NCBI GenBank assembly: GCA_937927905.1
Contig: CALFWP010000012.1
Span: 1 to 11,021, forward strand
Direction of reading: 5' to 3'
Length of the DNA: 11,021 bases
Source: an uncultured Neomegalonema sp.
Lineage (GTDB): Bacteria > Pseudomonadota > Alphaproteobacteria > Rhodobacterales > Rhodobacteraceae
The notes below the pieces were generated by a model that saw nothing but the letters and a program-made list of their open reading frames with translations, made no database searches and had not been told where the DNA came from. A program made the translations under genes and the position numbers. Numbering within the stretch: the first letter of the stretch is position 1; the number at the start of each line of letters is the position of its first letter. This document shows positions 5,664-11,021 of the stretch, one piece after another.

Positions 5664-6887
5664 ATGTGTGGTAAAATAAAAAGTTGTGCGATTATTGGTG
5701 CGGGTCCGTCGGGCCTGATGGCGGCCGGATTGCTGTCAAAGGCCGGTTGCGCAGTGACGGTTTATGAAAAAATGCCCACGGCGGGGCGAAAGTTTCTGAT
5801 GGCCGGTATCGGCGGTCTGAACCTGACCCATTCAGAAGACCTTGAGCGGTTTTGCAGGCGGTATCGCGGCTCCGTGCCGTTACCGGTGATGGTGCAGGCG
5901 TTTACACCCGATGCATTACGCAGCTGGTGCGAAAGCCTTGGTGAAAGTACGTTTACCGGTACTTCCGGGCGGGTGTTTCCCGCTGCCTTTAAAGCGTCAT
6001 CTTTGCTGCGTGCCTGGTTGCAAGACCTGACAGATCAGGGCGTCCGGTTCCGCATGCAGCACGAATGGATGGGGTGGCTTGGTGATGCGCTGCAGTTTCA
6101 GACTGCTGGTGGAGTGATTGAAGAAGCCTACGATGCCGTGATCCTGGCGCTTGGCGGTGCAAGCTGGCCGCGTCTTGGCTCTGACGGGGCTTGGCAGGAT
6201 ATTTTACGTGAAAGTGGTACTGACTTATTGCCATTGCATCCGTCGAATTGCGGCTTCGTGACAGGCTGGGATGATTATATCGGCAAACGTTTTGCGGGCG
6301 TGCCATTGAAATCCGCACAGTTTCACTTTGCGGGAGAGTCCGTATCCGGTGAAGCCGTGATTACCCGCAACGGTCTTGAGGGCGGCGCAGTCTATGCGCT
6401 GTCAGCGCTTTTACGCGATGAGATTGAGGTATCGGGAGGCGCGGTTCTGATCGTGGACTGGAAACCTGCACTTTCGGCGCAGGAGATTGAAGCCCGTCTC
6501 AGTCGACGCCGGAAAGGTGATACGGTAAGCAACCGTTTGCGCAAAGCAGGATTGTCTGCTGCTGCGATTGCTATCATGCGCGAAGGCAGAGATGCCCTGC
6601 CGGACAATGCGGGTGAATTTGCACAACTCATCAAGGCAACACCTGTGAGGCTGACCGGCGTCAAGCCTTTGGAAAAAGCGATTTCCACTGCGGGAGGCAT
6701 TGCTATGCATGCGTTAACGGACGGGCTGATGCTGAAGGCGCGCCCGGGGGTTTTTGCCGCCGGTGAAATGCTGGACTGGGAAGCCCCGACGGGCGGTTAT
6801 TTGCTGCAAGGATGCTTTGCCAGCGCATATCACGCCGCAAAAGGTGCACTGGACTGGATGGGAGAAACCGGCGCTCAGCCTCAGTAA
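5664..6887 (+). CDS. PP_4765-family (TIGR03862) NAD(P)/FAD-dependent flavoprotein, BaiN-like
   Basis: A 407-residue flavoprotein related to the HI0933/YhiN/BaiN family; the physiological reaction is not established. The FAD-binding Rossmann motif is at the N-terminus (IIGAGPSG, Gly12-Gly17), with the ribose-binding Glu35 in VTVYEK. The family hallmark AGRKFLMAGIGGLNLTHS follows at residues 40-57. An ILALGGASWPRLGSDG segment in the middle and TAGGIAMHALTDGLML plus VFAAGEMLDWEAPTGGYLLQGCFASA at the C-terminus match the second FAD-contacting region. There is no signal peptide, so it is cytoplasmic. The ATG at 5664 is the only start before the Rossmann strand, because an in-frame stop lies at 5643-5645. 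It has no usable Shine-Dalgarno, so the mRNA may have a very short leader. A Zur-like site ends 12 bp before the start. Its stop overlaps the end of tamB by 7 bp. Confidence 0.85.
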   Translation: MCGKIKSCAIIGAGPSGLMAAGLLSKAGCAVTVYEKMPTAGRKFLMAGIGGLNLTHSEDLERFCRRYRGSVPLPVMVQAFTPDALRSWCESLGESTFTGTSGRVFPAAFKASSLLRAWLQDLTDQGVRFRMQHEWMGWLGDALQFQTAGGVIEEAYDAVILALGGASWPRLGSDGAWQDILRESGTDLLPLHPSNCGFVTGWDDYIGKRFAGVPLKSAQFHFAGESVSGEAVITRNGLEGGAVYALSALLRDEIEVSGGAVLIVDWKPALSAQEIEARLSRRRKGDTVSNRLRKAGLSAAAIAIMREGRDALPDNAGEFAQLIKATPVRLTGVKPLEKAISTAGGIAMHALTDGLMLKARPGVFAAGEMLDWEAPTGGYLLQGCFASAYHAAKGALDWMGETGAQPQ

Positions 6888-9800
6888 TCAAATTTCCAGT
6901 TCAGGCTCCCTTCCGCTTCTTCAGAGCCGAATTCACCGTCAAGTTCGATATTTTCGAAAACCTCGATTTCGACGATTGCCGATGTGTTGTTGGTATCAAG
7001 GTTCTGTTTTGCACCGATAAAGACATTATCGCTGACATATTTCCCTGTGGAGATGGTCGCGCCCGCACCGTCGCCGCCTTCAACCCGAAGGACATCGACA
7101 CCTAAAGCCCCGCGCACAATGTCAACCGCGCCCGCCTTTCCCGATAAAAGGGTCGCGACTCCGGCAGCAAGCTGTGCAGCCTCGATCCCGCTGAGTGACT
7201 GTTTCGAACGTCCGAACAATAAACGCGGGAGAACCTCGTCCGGGGGCAGGGCAGGAATAGAGCCGAATTCAAGTTCTATATCCGATGCCGGTCCGGTCAC
7301 ATCCAGCCAGCCCGTGATATCATTCGCGTTGCGTTGAAGGCGGACCCGGACGAATGGATCCGTTGTACCGGTAAACTGGACCTCGCCTGTGGCAAGCTCG
7401 AATTGACGTCCGAGCAGATCGAGCCAGCCGCGTCTGCGTTCGATCAGACCAACCACGCGCGGTTTGTTGGCAAATCCTGTTGCGCGGATATTTCCGCCCC
7501 ATTCGGATTCAAGTCCGCGGCCTCGTACAAAAACCTGTTGGGGAAAATCCAGGGACACATCGAGAGAAATCCGACGTTCGGCACCGGCGCTTGCAGGCGT
7601 TTCAATGCGGGGTGCGGTCTCACCGACTGGAATGGCATCAATGACGACGACTGAACCGCCGAATCCGCCGATCAGCCTCAATTCTGCGAATTCGGTACGG
7701 AAGTCACCCTTTACAGCAATGTCGCGTCCTTCGCTTTTGGCCGTTGCATTGCCCGAAATTACGGCGGTTGCATCGTCGCGGCGTATTAGCGCAGCCTGAT
7801 TAAGCTCGATCCCGGCATCAATAATACCCCCGGCTACACCATACGACCCCTTTGCCGCGATCGTACCGCGCACTCCGTCGGTTGCCATAAGATCAAAGAT
7901 AATTTCTCCGGTTCGTGTGAAATCACCTGTCATCTCGATCCGGTCGAGTAATGTCCCGAATTCAATATTCTGATACCGGCCGCCGGTCAGAACGATTCCC
8001 CCTTCAAGGCTTGGCGCGTTCAGTGTTCCGTCCGCGTGCCCTCTGATTGTTGCCGGACCGGACAAAACATGGTCCGGCGCAGGGACAAAAGCCCAGAACT
8101 CTGAAACATCCCCCTGCCAGTCCACACTGGCGGAGAACGGAGCCAGCGTATCCGGCACAGGTACCGGCACACCCGGAATTTGTTTTAAGGGAATGCTGGC
8201 GACGGCTCTGAAGGGTTGGTTGATAATCCCGCTGCTGATCTGGGCAATCATATCTGCGGATTGTCCGTCGAGGGTTCCGCTGGCGGTAAAGTCGAAAGGA
8301 TCATTCAGTTGCGCGCCCTTGAGCCGGATGACATTGGCATTGAACATGAACGATCCGCGCGGTGCGCCGCGTGTGTCGATATCGACATCCCCGAAAAGGC
8401 GTCCGCTTTGAATCAGGTCAAATCCGCTGAGTTGTGACAGCTTCATAGGCACGTTGCGCACACGAAGCTTTGCGACCAGTCCGTCGGGTGTGTATTCGGC
8501 ATCGCCGGTCAGTTCACCGTCATCAATGCGCATATTCAGGCTGCTGGCACTGATACCGCCGCCGGGAATTTCACGTACAATAAACTGTGAGGCCGAAGCG
8601 ATTTGTATGCCTTTGAAAGCGGCCCCGAGGGTGTAGATTTGTGCGCTGCGCGGTGCATTGACCAGATTGAAGACACCTGTTGTTTTCAGCTTATCCGAAC
8701 CGGTTTCCCCTCCGGCGGCATCGATATCGGCCTGCATTTGAGACAGCGGACCGATGGCATTAACGGCCAGGCGGTTCACGGCAAAACCCGAGACGGTGGC
8801 TGATGCCGCGTTCAAATCCGCATCTATATAAGGATCATTGCCAAGCGCACCGATGACCGAACCTTTTAGAGTGGCGGTGCCGATTGCGGCCAGCTGGGTA
8901 TAGCGCAGGTCAGCGACGCTGAGGTCAAATGCAGCATTCTGCCGGCCCTCTGCGCCATCAAAACGGACCCTGCCGGTCGCCGCGCCGCTGATATCCTGTC
9001 CGGCAAACCGCCCCAGTCTACCGAGATCGGTGGCGTTCAAGTCCATGTTGCCTGAATAAAATCCGTTCGGCAAAGTCTCAAAATGACCGCCCATGCTGAT
9101 GCCGGGACCGTTTACGATCAGACGATCCACGCGCACTGCATCGCCGGTCAGATCAAAGCCCGCATTCGCCGAAAGCGGGCCGAACGGGGTCTGGCCGTCT
9201 ATTGAAACCGTGCCGCGTGGTCCGGTTATGAGATTTTGCAGATCATATCCGGCCACAACCGAATTGACCTCGTAGGTGCGGAATATAATACCGGTTCCGG
9301 TGAGAACACCATTGGTTCGAGGGTTTTCAAACCCGCCGAGTATCCTGCCGTCAGCACGCACATCACCAGCCATTGTTTGGTCTGTCAGCGGCTGTAACAC
9401 ACCAAGGGATGGTATATGCGCAGAGTATCCTGCATCGAAAGTCTGTTCCTGAATGTCTACCAGACCGGCAAGACGTACCGCACCGGCCGCGGTGCGTGCG
9501 GTTGCGTCATTCAGCCTCAGGAAAAGCGTATCCGGAGACAGGGTTCCGCGTGCGTCGAGCGTTACAGTCTCTCCGAACAATGCCTCGATTTGCGGATTTC
9601 CGATGCGGGGCTGAAAGGCATTGGCGGCCAGTGTGAAAGGCACTGCACTGCCGCCCGTTCCATCCGTGTTGAGGCTAAGGTTGAGTTGTCCCGTGCTGTA
9701 TTGATCAAAGAACAAACCTGTTCCGGTGGCATCGAGGTTGACCAGCGGCGTAATGAAAGCGCCACGAGCGAATCCGCGCGCCTTGAGCGTGCCGCCGACC

Positions 9801-11021
9801 GGTTTTCCGGCCAAGGCTGTTGCCGGTGAAATATCAGCGGCCTCAATATCAAAAGTAACATCAAGCTGTTTGTTGCCCGCATCGATACGGCCTTGAGCGT
9901 TGATACGTGCGGTCTGTGTCGAGACGGTTGCGTCGCCGAACTCAATGATTTGCGCGGCTTGGTCGATCCGGCCGCTCGCCTGCACAGCGGCACTCTCTCC
10001 GATCAGGACATCCAATGCCGGATCACCGGTGCGGATGATGCTTGCGGTGACATCGGCGCTGAACGGGGCAAATCCCGAAGTGGATGCCGGGATCTCAACA
10101 CGCCCTGTGACAGAGCCGATACTGTAGTTTTTATATCGCAATGCCTGTCCTGAAAGCATTGTGGTTACGGACGGGGTTACGAAAGGCCCGGATGCGTGTC
10201 CTCTGGCAGAGATTACGCCGTTGATATCGGCGCCTGTTAATGACGCAAATGTGCTTAGATCGCCTGCATCCACGTCATAAGTGATGTTCATGGTCTGCTT
10301 TGGCAGATTGACCGTGCCGGATGCAGCAAGGCTTGTCGCACCGGCCTTTGCAGTGGCGCTGTGCAGTTTCAGCATCCCGCGTCCGGCATCAAAAGACCCC
10401 CGGGCTTCAATCTTTGCATCCGGTCCGATCGCCGTGTTCAGGTCTTTATTGCCGAGGTTCAGACCGCGCGCGTTGATGTCTATATCAAGCGGGGACGCCG
10501 CACCGGTCCTAAGCGTATACCCGACGGAACCCGTGATCACGCCAACGCTGTAGATATCGTATTGAAGTGCTTTTCCTTTAATCCGCGAGGACATAGCAGG
10601 TTCTGAAAAGGAACCGCCTATGGTACCTTCCGCCTTTAATTTGCCTGTAACTTCTTTTTTCAACAAAGCTTTCAGCGGAGACAGGTCTGCGGCATCAACA
10701 GCGAAATTCACATCGAGCAGTTGCTCTGCAATTTCAATTTCTCCATCCGCATTCGCCGTCGCAAAGTTTGTGGTGATACCGGCATTGGTGATGCGCAGAA
10801 TCTGTCCGGACTGATTGAAACCGCCGTTTGCTGTCAGTTTGGTTTTTCCGCCGATCAGATCATTCAAAGCCGGATCACCCAGATCAAGGCCGCTTGCGGT
10901 CAGGTCGATGTTATAAGGGGCAAAGCCGGTGAGAGACTTGCGCATGTCGATGCTGGCTTTCACAGAGCCTGCACTGTATTTTCCGTATCGCAGCTGTTCG
11001 CCATCCAGTGTGATGTCAATT
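6881..11021 (-). CDS. tamB: TamB, translocation and assembly module subunit, C-terminal 1379 residues (5' end outside window)
   Basis: TamB is anchored in the inner membrane, spans the periplasm as a long hydrophobic beta-groove, works with the outer-membrane protein TamA, and takes part in outer-membrane protein assembly and phospholipid transport. The frame is open to the window edge, so no start or N-terminal anchor is visible. The final ~340 residues match the conserved TamB/DUF490 domain: RGRGLESEWGGNIRATG, VGLIERRRGWLDLLGR, FELATGEVQFTG, PRLLFGRSKQSLSGIEAAQL, YVSDNVFIGAKQNL and a terminal WKFDY. Upstream are AsmA/TamB-like beta repeats rich in Gly, Asp and Asn and almost free of Cys. 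The first ~570 visible residues consist of four 142-residue repeats, listed separately. With 1379 residues and no N-terminus yet, it already exceeds the ~1260 residues of E. coli TamB. A codon at 10963 could act as GTG start but lies inside a repeat and is not credible. tamA is expected upstream, beyond the window. Confidence 0.9.
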   Translation of the reverse strand, partial: IDITLDGEQLRYGKYSAGSVKASIDMRKSLTGFAPYNIDLTASGLDLGDPALNDLIGGKTKLTANGGFNQSGQILRITNAGITTNFATANADGEIEIAEQLLDVNFAVDAADLSPLKALLKKEVTGKLKAEGTIGGSFSEPAMSSRIKGKALQYDIYSVGVITGSVGYTLRTGAASPLDIDINARGLNLGNKDLNTAIGPDAKIEARGSFDAGRGMLKLHSATAKAGATSLAASGTVNLPKQTMNITYDVDAGDLSTFASLTGADINGVISARGHASGPFVTPSVTTMLSGQALRYKNYSIGSVTGRVEIPASTSGFAPFSADVTASIIRTGDPALDVLIGESAAVQASGRIDQAAQIIEFGDATVSTQTARINAQGRIDAGNKQLDVTFDIEAADISPATALAGKPVGGTLKARGFARGAFITPLVNLDATGTGLFFDQYSTGQLNLSLNTDGTGGSAVPFTLAANAFQPRIGNPQIEALFGETVTLDARGTLSPDTLFLRLNDATARTAAGAVRLAGLVDIQEQTFDAGYSAHIPSLGVLQPLTDQTMAGDVRADGRILGGFENPRTNGVLTGTGIIFRTYEVNSVVAGYDLQNLITGPRGTVSIDGQTPFGPLSANAGFDLTGDAVRVDRLIVNGPGISMGGHFETLPNGFYSGNMDLNATDLGRLGRFAGQDISGAATGRVRFDGAEGRQNAAFDLSVADLRYTQLAAIGTATLKGSVIGALGNDPYIDADLNAASATVSGFAVNRLAVNAIGPLSQMQADIDAAGGETGSDKLKTTGVFNLVNAPRSAQIYTLGAAFKGIQIASASQFIVREIPGGGISASSLNMRIDDGELTGDAEYTPDGLVAKLRVRNVPMKLSQLSGFDLIQSGRLFGDVDIDTRGAPRGSFMFNANVIRLKGAQLNDPFDFTASGTLDGQSADMIAQISSGIINQPFRAVASIPLKQIPGVPVPVPDTLAPFSASVDWQGDVSEFWAFVPAPDHVLSGPATIRGHADGTLNAPSLEGGIVLTGGRYQNIEFGTLLDRIEMTGDFTRTGEIIFDLMATDGVRGTIAAKGSYGVAGGIIDAGIELNQAALIRRDDATAVISGNATAKSEGRDIAVKGDFRTEFAELRLIGGFGGSVVVIDAIPVGETAPRIETPASAGAERRISLDVSLDFPQQVFVRGRGLESEWGGNIRATGFANKPRVVGLIERRRGWLDLLGRQFELATGEVQFTGTTDPFVRVRLQRNANDITGWLDVTGPASDIELEFGSIPALPPDEVLPRLLFGRSKQSLSGIEAAQLAAGVATLLSGKAGAVDIVRGALGVDVLRVEGGDGAGATISTGKYVSDNVFIGAKQNLDTNNTSAIVEIEVFENIELDGEFGSEEAEGSLNWKFDY
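9296..9721 (-). repeat. TamB 142-residue repeat, unit 4 (most diverged)
   Basis: Runs from TGLFFDQYS to NGVLTG and keeps the 142-residue length, but many landmarks have drifted: GNPQIEALFG replaces GDPALNDLIG (41-50), and FENP is at 131-134. The following segment (TGIIFRTYEV onward) begins like a further unit but then diverges into a shorter, standard TamB repeat, so the regular array ends here. Confidence 0.8.
9722..10147 (-). repeat. TamB 142-residue repeat, unit 3
   Basis: Runs from QALRYKNYS to NLDATG, again 142 residues. Landmarks are GFAP (25-28), GDPALDVLIG (41-50), IEAADISP (101-108) and FITP (131-134). It is closer to unit 1 (about 42% identical, gapless count by eye) than to its neighbour unit 2 (about 30%). 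Confidence 0.9.
10148..10573 (-). repeat. TamB 142-residue repeat, unit 2
   Basis: Runs from KALQYDIYS to TTMLSG and is exactly 142 residues. The counterparts of the unit 1 landmarks are GNKDLNTAIG (41-50), VDAGDLST (101-108) and FVTP (131-134). By eye about 28% of positions are identical to unit 1, without gaps. Confidence 0.9.
10574..10999 (-). repeat. TamB 142-residue repeat, unit 1
   Basis: Runs from EQLRYGKYS to SSRIKG. Landmarks shared with the other units: a Tyr-Ser at unit positions 8-9, GFAP at 25-28, GDPALNDLIG at 41-50, VDAADLSP at 101-108 and FSEP at 131-134. It is preceded at the window edge by IDITLDG, which looks like the end of another unit. Confidence 0.9.

Noticed and set aside
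10961..10963. GTG at 10963 as the start of TamB
   Set aside because: The frame is open upstream to the window edge, the codon lies inside a repeat unit, and there would be no membrane anchor or signal sequence.
1..11021. CRISPR, transposon, prophage, toxin-antitoxin or defence system
   Set aside because: No spaced direct repeats, terminal inverted repeats, transposase or nuclease motifs are visible; the only tandem repeats are coding ones in znuA and tamB.

Overview
The window looks like ordinary chromosome of an alphaproteobacterium, plausibly near the Rhodobacterales. The base composition is moderate, by eye a little over half G+C. It carries a DUF1194 secreted von Willebrand-type protein, an alphaproteobacterial-style Zur palindrome, a PP_4765-type flavoprotein and a long TamB. 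The lineage is inferred from gene content only; there is no rRNA or other strong marker. I see no tRNA, rRNA, CRISPR array, insertion sequence or phage gene, and coding density is very high.

Layout, left to right. (1) Positions 1-1184, + strand: the 3' end of pgi (glucose-6-phosphate isomerase), translationally coupled to eda (KDPG aldolase). This is the tail of a central carbon / Entner-Doudoroff operon that starts outside the window. (2) 1210-1926, - strand: a secreted DUF1194 protein with a complete metal-binding (MIDAS-like) motif set. (3) 1988-4611, + strand: a DAO-family FAD oxidoreductase followed by a sodium:solute symporter family permease, possibly an uptake-plus-oxidation pair. (4) 4592-5590, - strand: znuA, the periplasmic zinc-binding protein, with a His/Asp/Glu loop encoded by a 9-bp tandem repeat. 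It is divergent from (5) 5664-6887, + strand: a PP_4765/BaiN-like flavoprotein. A near-perfect Zur-box palindrome (5634-5651) lies between these two. (6) 6881-11021, - strand: the C-terminal 1379 residues of TamB, running off the right edge. Its gene start, and probably tamA, lie beyond the window.

Most neighbouring genes are unrelated and packed with short gaps or small overlaps. The two convergent pairs symporter/znuA and flavoprotein/tamB overlap tail to tail by 20 and 7 bp. The most striking internal structure is in TamB: four consecutive repeat units of exactly 142 residues each, with the end of a fifth at the window edge. The most testable regulatory point is the Zur-like palindrome 12 bp upstream of the flavoprotein start, which suggests zinc control of that gene as well as znuA. 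I did not find a convincing undescribed multi-gene system here.
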